Notes under the pieces: generated by a model
What the model was told of the DNA's origin: nothing
The model's input: the letters and a program-made list of their open reading frames with translations, nothing else
Database searches by the model: none
Shown here: one piece after another, positions 1-6,052 of the stretch
Position numbering within the stretch: the stretch's first letter is position 1
Layout of the letters: each line of letters begins with the position of its first letter
Assembly (NCBI GenBank): GCA_903925445.1
Contig: CAIYFE010000105.1
Coordinates: 1 to 9,623 of the forward strand
Source of the DNA: an uncultured Burkholderiales bacterium
Lineage (GTDB): Bacteria; Pseudomonadota; Gammaproteobacteria; Burkholderiales; Burkholderiaceae_C
Direction of reading: 5' to 3'
Length of the DNA: 9,623 nt
Position numbers and translations under genes: made by a program

Positions 1-50
1 CCGACACGCGGATTTTCAATCCGCTGCTCTACCAACTGAGCTACCAGGCC
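1..50 (-). tRNA. tRNA-Phe (anticodon GAA), 5' part only
   Basis: Read on the minus strand from base 50, the sequence folds as the first two thirds of a tRNA. It has a 7-base 5' acceptor strand (GGCCTGG), then TA, a D arm closed by GCTC/GAGC with the loop AGTTGGTA, and an anticodon stem GCGGA/TCCGC around the loop TTGAAAA. The anticodon GAA lies at 17-15 and reads phenylalanine UUC/UUU codons. The layout matches bacterial tRNA-Phe position by position, with anticodon at tRNA positions 34-36. The variable loop is only begun, and the T arm, 3' acceptor strand and CCA lie beyond base 1, so acceptor pairing cannot be checked. It follows aroQ on the same strand by 26 bases and has its own promoter there. 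Confidence 0.95.
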
Positions 51-59
51 AAGACCAAA

Positions 60-68
60 ATTATAGCA
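60..68 (-). promoter_or_regulatory. Extended -10 promoter of tRNA-Phe
   Basis: On the minus strand, bases 68-60 read TGCTATAAT: a perfect TATAAT -10 box (65-60) preceded by the TGN extension. The box ends 9 bases before the tRNA 5' end, so transcription would start about 2-3 bases ahead of the mature tRNA. No good -35 box is seen at 16-18 bases upstream; the best hexamer there is GTCAAG at 88-83. This fits an extended -10 promoter that depends little on the -35. The box starts 12 bases past the aroQ stop codon. The site is inferred from sequence only. Confidence 0.72.
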
Positions 69-76
69 CGATCCTT

Positions 77-514
77 TTAGCCCTTGACGGCCGAAACGGC
101 TGCGCGCAAAGCCAACAAATAGCTGTCTGCGCCAAAGCCGCAAATCTGGCCTTTCACAATCTCGGCAAACACCGACACGTGGCGGAACGCCTCGCGTGCG
201 TGGATGTTGGACATGTGCAGCTCCACAATCGGGCAAGTCAAAATTGCCAAAGCGTCGCGAATGCCGTAGCTGTAATGCGTCCAAGCGCCGGCGTTGATCA
301 GCACGGCATCGACTTGATCCAAAAAGCCTTGGTGAATGCGATCGCACATGTCACCTTCGCTGTTGGTTTGGAAACACTCCACCTCAGCGCCCAACTCATG
401 ACCCAGTTTTTTCAAGTTGGCATTGATCTCGTCCAAAGTGATCGTGCCGTACTGCACGGGGTCGCGCTTGCCAAACATGTTGTGGTTGATGCCGTGAAGC
501 ATGAGGATTTTCAT
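77..514 (-). CDS. aroQ: Type II 3-dehydroquinate dehydratase (AroQ family)
   Basis: The 145-residue product is a cytoplasmic type II dehydroquinase, normally a dodecamer. It removes water from 3-dehydroquinate to give 3-dehydroshikimate, in the shikimate pathway or in quinate breakdown. Seen: the flexible lid with Arg17 and catalytic Tyr22 (FGKRDPVQYG), Asn74 and His80 in INAGAWTH, His100 and Ser102 in ELHMSNIHARE, and Arg111. These line up with the known active-site residues of the family. Length is normal (about 145-150). One oddity is the first motif, usually GPNLN, which here reads GINHN. The start is the ATG at 514-512, because the lid lies the usual distance from it and GAGAG sits 5 bases upstream. 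The frame stays open further upstream, but that part overlaps the regulator gene and is not family-like. It begins 22 bases after the regulator gene, so it is probably last in that operon. Burkholderiales often carry another aroQ beside accBC, so this copy may be a paralogue. Confidence 0.9.
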   Translation of the reverse strand: MKILMLHGINHNMFGKRDPVQYGTITLDEINANLKKLGHELGAEVECFQTNSEGDMCDRIHQGFLDQVDAVLINAGAWTHYSYGIRDALAILTCPIVELHMSNIHAREAFRHVSVFAEIVKGQICGFGADSYLLALRAAVSAVKG

Positions 515-536
515 AACAACTCTCAGAAAGAAAAAA

Positions 537-1205
537 TCAAGAAATGCGTTTGGCTTTGGACAAATCAACACCCAGCTGCTTGAGCTTGCGATACAGGTGG
601 GTGCGCTCCAGGCCCGTTTTTTCAGCCACCCGAGTCATGGAACCATTTTCTTGGTTCAAATGAAATTCAAAGTAGGCTTTTTCAAATGCATCGCGCGCCT
701 CGCGCAACGGCATATCCAGCTCAAAGCTTTGGTGCGTGGCGGGCAACACCACCGCCTGGGTAGACGTTGCTGCACCGTGTGTGGACTGAGAGGCCACCGC
801 GCCCAACGCATTGGATTTGGCCGCAGCAACTGGCGCTGCAGGTTTGCGAGACAAGCCCAGCTCCACCGCTTTGAGCAGTTTTTGCAGCGTGATGGGTTTT
901 TCCAAAAACGCCAGCGCGCCGATGCGGGTGGCGTCCACGGCCGTTTCAATCGTGGCGTGACCACTCATCATGATCACGGGCATGTTGAGTTGCCCGGTGC
1001 TGGCCCATTCTTTGAGCAAGGTCACACCGTCCGTGTCGGGCATCCAAATGTCCAGCAGCACCAAGTCCGGGCGATTTGCCAATCGCGCAGCGCGGGCTGC
1101 TGCTGCGTTGTCAGCCAATTCAACGGTATGACCTTCGTCATTGAGAATTTCAAACAAAAGATCCCGAATACCGAGTTCGTCATCAACTACCAAAATATTT
1201 GCCAT
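537..1205 (-). CDS. NtrX-like response regulator without AAA+ domain
   Basis: This 222-residue two-component response regulator is the likely phosphorylation target of the kinase encoded just upstream. Residues 1-120 form a receiver domain: acidic pair Asp8-Asp9, phospho-acceptor Asp52 (LLDIWMPD), switch Ser81 (MMSGHA) and Lys103 (EKP). Residues about 121-160 are an Ala/Ser/Thr-rich linker. Residues about 166-216 form a Fis-type helix-turn-helix ending ERTHLYRKLKQLGV, strongly like the C-terminus of NtrX. Full NtrX proteins are about 450 residues, with a central sigma-54-interacting AAA+ ATPase domain. Here that domain is absent, with no Walker A and no GAFTGA loop, giving a RegA/PrrA-like layout. 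The frame is clean, so this is an intact short protein and not a broken gene. The ATG at 1205-1203 is 21 bases after the kinase stop, with only a weak GAGA ribosome site. NtrX-like is certain by architecture and end motif, but target genes are unknown. Confidence 0.9.
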   Translation of the reverse strand: MANILVVDDELGIRDLLFEILNDEGHTVELADNAAAARAARLANRPDLVLLDIWMPDTDGVTLLKEWASTGQLNMPVIMMSGHATIETAVDATRIGALAFLEKPITLQKLLKAVELGLSRKPAAPVAAAKSNALGAVASQSTHGAATSTQAVVLPATHQSFELDMPLREARDAFEKAYFEFHLNQENGSMTRVAEKTGLERTHLYRKLKQLGVDLSKAKRIS

Positions 1206-1226
1206 GAATGAACTTATCTCGTTGAG

Positions 1227-3500
1227 TTAGTTTGTGTTGCGGGCTTGCACAGCTTTGAATGATAACGATACTTGAGCCCCGATGACCAAACCCTGATCCT
1301 CATGGTTTTTGATATCGATTCGGGCGTTGTGTTCTTCGGCAATTTTCTTGACCACGGCCAACCCCAGCCCCGTTCCTTTGGATTTGGTCGTGACGTAAGG
1401 CTCAAACGCGCGCGTGAGGATTTTTTCAGGAAATCCGCCCCCGTTGTCCCGCACCACCAATCGCACGCGCCCTGATTCGGGCACCCAATGGGTGGCAATG
1501 GTGACCCAAGGTTGGGCGGTGTTTTGGGTGGCGTCTTGGGCGTTTTGCAGCAAGTTATGAATCACTTGGCGCAACTGCTGCGCGTCGCCCATGATGTTTG
1601 GACAATTCAAATCGAGCTTGGCGTCCACGGCCACCAAAGCGTTTTCGCTGCCATACAACTGCAACACGTCTTGCACCAAATCGTTGAGATTCAAGGGCTG
1701 CAAATCAGCCAGCGGCAGCCGCGCGTAATCGCGAAATTCGTTGACCAAGCGCTTCATTGCATCGACTTGATCCACGATGGTCTTGACCGACTTGTTGAGC
1801 AAGCCTTGTTCCGATTCAGGCAATTTACCGGTGAGCTTCATCTCCAAGCGCTCAGCAGACAACTGGATGGGCGTGAGTGGGTTTTTGATTTCATGGGCCA
1901 GCCGTCGAGCAACTTCGCCCCAAGCCTGCGCGCGCTGTGCGGAAACAATTTCCGAAATATCGTCAAACACCAACAACCGCGCGTTGTTGGGCATCACCGC
2001 GCCACGCGCTAGCAAGGTCACGGTTTGCTTGGCGTCTTGGGTGGTGGGCATGCCCGAACTCATGGCGTTGGGATTGAGCTCAAAGGACTGCTGCCAATGA
2101 TCTAACCCATGTTGACTGCGTTCGCCCCAAAAGCTTTCGAACTCCCGCTGCACATGGTGTCCAAAATCGGCCAAGCCTTCGATTTCTTGCAATTTTTTGC
2201 CTTCGAATGCGGCCATTGGCACGCGCAAAATGCGTGTCGCGCCGGGGTTGGCGTTGCGAATCAAGCCATCGTCATTCAAGACCAACACGCCGGCGGTCAA
2301 GTTGTCCAAAATGGTTTGCAAATTGGCGCGCGATGTATTGACCTGCTCCATGCTTTTGCCCAGTGCAGTTCGGGCATCGAGCAATTGCTGTGTCATTTGC
2401 GCAAATGAGCGCGTCAAGCCTTCGAGTTCGTCGCGCCCTTGCAGCACGGGCTTGGGACTCAAGTCGCCGGCGGCCACATCTCGCACACCGGCGGCCAGCA
2501 AAAGCAAGGGACGCGCCAACTGATTGCCCAAAAGCACGGCCAACAAGACAGCCCCAAACACGGCCAAAAAAAGTGTCAGCGTCAATGTCCCGATGTACAT
2601 GCTGCGCAAGCCCTCGCGCCCCAAGGCACGCTCTTGGTATTCGCGGTAGGCCGTCTCAACCGACAACGCATTGCTGACCAAACTCGCCGGAATGGCTTTT
2701 TTGACTTGCAACAGCCGAGGCTCGCTGGTGAAGCCTACGCTGGCGGGCGTGATCCAGACAAACACTTGAATGTGCGCTTTGGGCGCGTTGGTTTGATCGG
2801 CGTCGTCCAAACCATCGACCACGCTGAATGCGCCCAACGCTCTGGCTTGGCGCACCTGAGACGAACTGGGCTGGCTGGGATTGATGCTGAAGCGAGACGC
2901 GCCCGCGCTGGCAATGGCTTGTCCGTTGGTGGTCCAGTAAATCACATCATCGGCGCCCATTTGCTCGCGGATGCGCTCCACAATCAGCGCCGATTCGGCA
3001 TCTCCGCTGCCCGACAGTTGGGTGGCGTACAAGCGGGACTTTTGAACCAAATCTGTGCTCATGTTGTCAATCGACGCTCGTCCCAAGCTCAAGCCCGCAT
3101 CCAAAGCGCCTTCTACCTTGACGTCAAACCAGCTCTCGATCGAACGCGACACAAACTGGTAAGACACGCCATAAATCAACAGGCCAGGCAAGATGCCTAC
3201 GAGCGCAAAAATGGCGGCGATCTTGATCAGCAAGCGGCTGCCAAATTTGCCGCTACGCAAGCGCATGAACAAACGCACCGCCAACCAAACAATGACCAGC
3301 ATCAGCAAGGTGGCCACCACCACGTTGACCACAAACAACTGACGGTAATTGTGTTCGTAGAGTTCTCGGTTATCGGTGGCTTGGGTCAGCAAGAACAACA
3401 GCACCAAGGCCAAGGCCAGCACCACAGCCGCGCTGACCGCGATCAACCAGCGCAGTTGAATCCGAGGGGATTGCTGATTGGGCAACACGGGCAGCCTCAA
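1227..3500 (-). CDS. ntrY: NtrY-like membrane sensor histidine kinase
   Basis: The product is a 757-residue inner-membrane sensor kinase that should autophosphorylate and pass phosphate to the neighbouring NtrX-like regulator. Domain order as seen: transmembrane segments near 19-38, 55-79 and 90-114, an extracytoplasmic region about 115-303, a fourth segment about 304-325, HAMP about 326-378, PAS about 391-515, HisKA with phospho-acceptor His536 (RRLAHEIKNPLTP), and a HATPase domain. The HATPase domain has N box NLLQN (649-653), G1 DNGGGF (685-690) and G2 GTGLGL (709-714). Length and layout fit the NtrY family, linked elsewhere to nitrogen or redox control; the signal here is not known. The start is a TTG at 3500-3498, overlapping the TGA of the upstream gene as TTGA; AGAG lies 8 bases before it. 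No ATG lies near in frame, and a GTG four codons on is an alternative. Translational coupling to the DUF4390 gene is likely. Confidence 0.92.
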   Translation of the reverse strand: MRLPVLPNQQSPRIQLRWLIAVSAAVVLALALVLLFLLTQATDNRELYEHNYRQLFVVNVVVATLLMLVIVWLAVRLFMRLRSGKFGSRLLIKIAAIFALVGILPGLLIYGVSYQFVSRSIESWFDVKVEGALDAGLSLGRASIDNMSTDLVQKSRLYATQLSGSGDAESALIVERIREQMGADDVIYWTTNGQAIASAGASRFSINPSQPSSSQVRQARALGAFSVVDGLDDADQTNAPKAHIQVFVWITPASVGFTSEPRLLQVKKAIPASLVSNALSVETAYREYQERALGREGLRSMYIGTLTLTLFLAVFGAVLLAVLLGNQLARPLLLLAAGVRDVAAGDLSPKPVLQGRDELEGLTRSFAQMTQQLLDARTALGKSMEQVNTSRANLQTILDNLTAGVLVLNDDGLIRNANPGATRILRVPMAAFEGKKLQEIEGLADFGHHVQREFESFWGERSQHGLDHWQQSFELNPNAMSSGMPTTQDAKQTVTLLARGAVMPNNARLLVFDDISEIVSAQRAQAWGEVARRLAHEIKNPLTPIQLSAERLEMKLTGKLPESEQGLLNKSVKTIVDQVDAMKRLVNEFRDYARLPLADLQPLNLNDLVQDVLQLYGSENALVAVDAKLDLNCPNIMGDAQQLRQVIHNLLQNAQDATQNTAQPWVTIATHWVPESGRVRLVVRDNGGGFPEKILTRAFEPYVTTKSKGTGLGLAVVKKIAEEHNARIDIKNHEDQGLVIGAQVSLSFKAVQARNTN

Positions 3501-4147
3501 CGTGCTGACTCTAAGTTCAAGCGCACCGACTTGCTGAATGACAAATTCCAGTCGTTCTGCGTGGCCGCGCCGATTTGCAGCGGCCTGGGCAGTTGCGCCA
3601 AATCGAGGCGAAATTTGAATTCAATGTAGTTTTTGGCTTCGGTGTCCAAGTCGCTCAAATTGGCCAGGCGCCATTGCGAGACATGCTGAATGCTGCTCAA
3701 AGCCTCGTCCAGCGTTTCGAATGTTTGCCCCATGGTCACGCCCGTGCCTGAGGCCGTGAAGGGTTCTGGCGAAGTTGTCACGCGCCAGCGACGCGTCAAA
3801 GGCATGTAACTCAAGCGGCTGTTGCGCTCCACATGGGCCACCACTTTGTCATAAAAATACCAACGGTCGCGCATGACATCGGCTTGGGTGACAAAGTACA
3901 AAGAGACGCCTTTGTACATCGCGTCTTCCAGCACTTTGGGCACTTCAAACACCAAGTTGGCGGACAAGAACAACACGTTTTCTGTGCGCTCGAGTTTGAA
4001 ATCCTGCCAATCCACGCTGGTTTGTGCGTGCGCTTGCAGCCCGCCCAGTGGCAACAGCAAAAGCGCACACAACCAAGCGCGCAGATTCGAACCGACTTGT
4101 CGTTCAAGCAGGCGCGTTTTTTTCCAGCAGTGCGTAATAAAAGCCAT
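3497..4147 (-). CDS. Secreted DUF4390 family protein
   Basis: The product is a 216-residue protein of unknown function. The N-terminus is a signal peptide: basic stretch with Lys9, Lys10, Arg12, Arg16 and Arg23, hydrophobic core about 24-37, and a likely signal peptidase I site after Ala41 (AHA|Q). The mature part should be periplasmic. It is rich in beta-strand-like segments and contains RWYFYDKVV and RLSYMPLTRRWRV, features of the DUF4390 family, which is found next to ntrY in Betaproteobacteria. The chosen start is the ATG at 4147-4145, with GGTGA 5 bases upstream; a GTG at 4156 would add three residues. Either start lies inside rsmB, giving a 44- or 53-base overlap, and no ATG, GTG or TTG is available after the rsmB stop before the signal sequence. 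The stop overlaps the ntrY start. The context suggests a periplasmic partner of the kinase, but that is inference. Confidence 0.85.
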   Translation of the reverse strand: MAFITHCWKKTRLLERQVGSNLRAWLCALLLLPLGGLQAHAQTSVDWQDFKLERTENVLFLSANLVFEVPKVLEDAMYKGVSLYFVTQADVMRDRWYFYDKVVAHVERNSRLSYMPLTRRWRVTTSPEPFTASGTGVTMGQTFETLDEALSSIQHVSQWRLANLSDLDTEAKNYIEFKFRLDLAQLPRPLQIGAATQNDWNLSFSKSVRLNLESAR

Positions 4148-5432
4148 CGTGATCACCAGCCAGATTGTCGGCGAGAGCGGGTGTCGCCAAGCCGTTTTGG
4201 GGCTTTAAATGCCCCACAGAGGGCAAGTGGCGGGCCTCTGTGTTGCGTTGAACAAACGCTTTGATCTGATCTTCGCCCTCCGCCTTGAAAACCGAACAGG
4301 TGCAGTACAGCAGCCGCCCACCCGGTTTGAGCACGGTCCACAGCTGTTGCAACAGGTTGGCTTGGATGGCCGCCAGCTGGGCAATGTCAGATTCGCGACG
4401 CAACCAGCGCACATCGGGATGGCGCCGCACGATGCCAGACGCACTGCAAGGCGCATCCAACAACACCGCATCAAAGGCTTTTTGATCCCACCACTGCGCC
4501 AGCTGGGCTGCATCGGCCACTTGAATGTCGGCCTTCAAGCCCAGACGTTGCAAGTTTTCATCGATGCGTTGGGCTCGCTGCGGATCGATTTCCAGCGCCA
4601 CGACATGCGCTGCTTGGGGCAACAGCTCCAACAAATGCGCGGTTTTTCCGCCAGGCGCGGCGCAGGCATCCAACACCCGCATCGGCAGCTCATTGGCGCC
4701 TGCCAACAAAGCCGTGGCTGCGTGCTGTGCCGCAGGGTCTTGTACCGAACACCACCCTTGGTCAAAACCTGGCAAATCGTGTACAGCGCGGGCTTGCAGC
4801 AAAGTCAACCCCTGCTCGCCCACCGCTTGAGAAACCACGCCCGCTTGCTCCCAACGGGCTTGCAAGGCTGCGCGCGTGGTGCGCTGGGTATTGACGCGCA
4901 AGCTCATGGGAGCGGGCGCATTGTTGGCCTGCAAAATGGCTTGCCAATCGGACGGGTAATCTTTTTGCAGTCGCTTAATCCACCACAACGGATGGTTCCA
5001 CACGGCGGTCAAGTTGTCCTGGGTTTGAGCCACCAAGGTTTCGCGCTCGCGCAAAAACCGGCGCAAGCAAGCGTTCAAAAAATTGGCTTGCGCTTGAATG
5101 GCTTTGGTTTTCTTGGCCGCCTCAACGGCTTGATTGACCAAAGTAAAGGGCTCGTAAGGCGCATTCGCCTCGTCCCACGCCAAAGCCAAGGCGCTGCACA
5201 ACAAGGCATCGGCCAATGCAGGCGGCGGGCGTTTGACCAATTGATCACGCAACGCCTGGGCGCGGCCAAGCTGGCGCAACACCTGAAAAAACAAGGCTTG
5301 AACCCCGGGACGCAAGGGCGAGGCCACCGCCTCCAGCGCCGCAGTGCCCGAGCTACCTTGACGCACTTGCTTCACTGCTTGTGCCACAGCTTGCAGCAAC
5401 TGCCACAGCTGCTTGGAAGGCAAAGATGTCAC
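4104..5432 (-). CDS. rsmB: 16S rRNA (cytosine-967-C5)-methyltransferase RsmB
   Basis: The 442-residue product is the SAM-dependent enzyme that makes 5-methylcytosine at position 967 (E. coli numbering) of 16S rRNA, acting on RNA in the cytoplasm. Seen: an N-terminal NusB-like helical domain (about 1-130), a linker, then a Rossmann methyltransferase domain. That domain has the SAM motif VLDACAAPGGKT (253-264), acidic EID (about 281-283), motif IV DAPCSASG with Cys329, and motif VI YCTCS with nucleophile Cys379 (codon 4298-4296). Both catalytic cysteines of the NOL1/NOP2/Sun group are present. E. coli RsmB has 429 residues, so length is normal. The GTG start at 5432-5430 overlaps the TGA of the LemA-like gene as GTGA, with AGGA 11 bases upstream. 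The same frame is open for another 180 codons upstream, but those overlap the LemA-like gene and do not look like RsmB. The 3' end overlaps the DUF4390 gene. Confidence 0.95.
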   Translation of the reverse strand: MTSLPSKQLWQLLQAVAQAVKQVRQGSSGTAALEAVASPLRPGVQALFFQVLRQLGRAQALRDQLVKRPPPALADALLCSALALAWDEANAPYEPFTLVNQAVEAAKKTKAIQAQANFLNACLRRFLRERETLVAQTQDNLTAVWNHPLWWIKRLQKDYPSDWQAILQANNAPAPMSLRVNTQRTTRAALQARWEQAGVVSQAVGEQGLTLLQARAVHDLPGFDQGWCSVQDPAAQHAATALLAGANELPMRVLDACAAPGGKTAHLLELLPQAAHVVALEIDPQRAQRIDENLQRLGLKADIQVADAAQLAQWWDQKAFDAVLLDAPCSASGIVRRHPDVRWLRRESDIAQLAAIQANLLQQLWTVLKPGGRLLYCTCSVFKAEGEDQIKAFVQRNTEARHLPSVGHLKPQNGLATPALADNLAGDHDGFYYALLEKNAPA

Positions 5433-5986
5433 TCGAGAATTCGTCCTGGTTTGTATTTGAAAACCCGCGCCATCCAACTGGCGGGAAACATCGCAATGGC
5501 TTCGTTGTAGTTCAGCACGGCTTGGTTGAAACGTTGCAAATCGGGCTGAATCGAGATGCCCAATTCGGTCCAACGCTGCATGAGTTGCGGCGGCACGGAG
5601 ATGTAGAAAACATCGGGATGGATCAACGCTTCCCAAGCGTCTTGCAAATCTTTGCTGGTCGCCACCAAAGCAATGGCCGACGAAGGCTCCAGCGGATGCT
5701 CTTGCATGCGCGCCAAGGCCATGGCCGATAAGTTTGCAGCGACTTGCAAGCGCGTCCAGTGACTTGCCCCCATTTCTGGTGCGATGGACGCATGCCAGCC
5801 GGCGGCCGAGGTCACCGCTGCCGTGGTGACTTCTTGCACCAAGCCTTGGTAGCGCAGCATCAACTCTTCCAGCACCGCGAACTGCTTGGACACAGCATTG
5901 CGCAATGCTTGCAAGCGTTGATACGCACCGACGGCCCAAAACACCATCACTCCCAAGAGCAACCAAGTCCACTCTGTTTCAAACAT
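5429..5986 (-). CDS. LemA-family-like membrane protein
   Basis: The 185-residue product has one N-terminal transmembrane segment (about 5-22) followed by a mainly helical soluble part. The C-terminal stretch with FNQAVLNYNEAIAMFP (153-168) and the following hydrophobic, Phe-Lys-Pro-containing end correspond to the conserved LemA end (YN..I..FP..lxA..F..kP). The helix after the membrane segment (RLQALRNAVSKQFAVLEELMLRY) also resembles LemA. The middle is diverged, and LemA function is itself not established. The start is the ATG at 5986-5984, because a full AAGGAGG ribosome site lies 4 bases upstream. The frame opens 12 codons earlier, but those run into the rpoC terminator. It is the first gene after that terminator and overlaps rsmB by 4 bases (GTGA), so it leads the six-gene cluster. 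Confidence 0.8.
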   Translation of the reverse strand: MFETEWTWLLLGVMVFWAVGAYQRLQALRNAVSKQFAVLEELMLRYQGLVQEVTTAAVTSAAGWHASIAPEMGASHWTRLQVAANLSAMALARMQEHPLEPSSAIALVATSKDLQDAWEALIHPDVFYISVPPQLMQRWTELGISIQPDLQRFNQAVLNYNEAIAMFPASWMARVFKYKPGRILE

Positions 5987-5990
5987 GCTG

Positions 5991-5997
5991 CCTCCTT
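5991..5997 (-). promoter_or_regulatory. Strong ribosome binding site of the LemA-like gene
   Basis: Bases 5997-5991 read AAGGAGG on the minus strand, a near-complete anti-Shine-Dalgarno match. It sits 4 bases before the ATG at 5986. It decides the start of the LemA-like gene against the upstream in-frame start at 6022. It is the strongest ribosome site in the cluster; the downstream genes have weak sites and rely on overlap or short spacing. Confidence 0.8.
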
Positions 5998-6013
5998 CGC
6001 GCGAATTTGCTGC

Positions 6014-6044
6014 AAAAAACAAAGGCCCTTGCGGGCCTTTGTTT
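6014..6044 (-). terminator. Intrinsic terminator after rpoC
   Basis: On the minus strand, 6044-6033 pairs without mismatch with 6028-6017, a 12-base-pair stem with a GGCCC/GGGCC core. The loop is GCAA (6032-6029), a GNRA-type tetraloop. A run of six T residues (6019-6014) overlaps the end of the 3' arm and completes a Rho-independent terminator. It begins 8 bases after the rpoC stop and is placed to end the ribosomal protein-rpoBC transcript. No matching T run is seen for the plus strand. Confidence 0.93.
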
Positions 6045-6052
6045 CACAGCGC

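Noticed and set aside
1..76. tRNA-Phe as an integration site for a mobile element
   Set aside because: The 3' half, where attachment sites usually lie, is outside the window, and nothing on the visible side resembles an integrase or a repeat.
84..88. TTGAC on the plus strand as a -35 box
   Set aside because: It lies in the aroQ 3' end, on the wrong strand for the tRNA, and no plus-strand gene follows.
515..571. Possible 19-residue N-terminal extension of the dehydroquinase
   Set aside because: The residues overlap the regulator gene and do not belong to the family; the ATG at 514 has a ribosome site and gives the normal length.
2439..3629. Plus-strand open frame of 396 codons opposite the kinase gene
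   Set aside because: Gln/His/Arg-rich low-meaning translation opposite clear NtrY-like domains; no family resemblance.
4209..5510. Plus-strand open frame of 433 codons opposite rsmB
   Set aside because: Antisense of RsmB with its catalytic motifs intact on the minus strand; nothing recognisable in the plus-strand translation.
5433..5972. Possible 180-residue N-terminal extension of RsmB
   Set aside because: The extra residues are the LemA-like gene read in another frame (Arg/His/Cys/Gly-rich), and RsmB is already full length from the GTG at 5432.
5987..6022. Upstream start of the LemA-like gene at 6022
   Set aside because: It would begin inside the rpoC terminator, and the strong AAGGAGG would then be inside the coding region; the ATG at 5986 fits far better.
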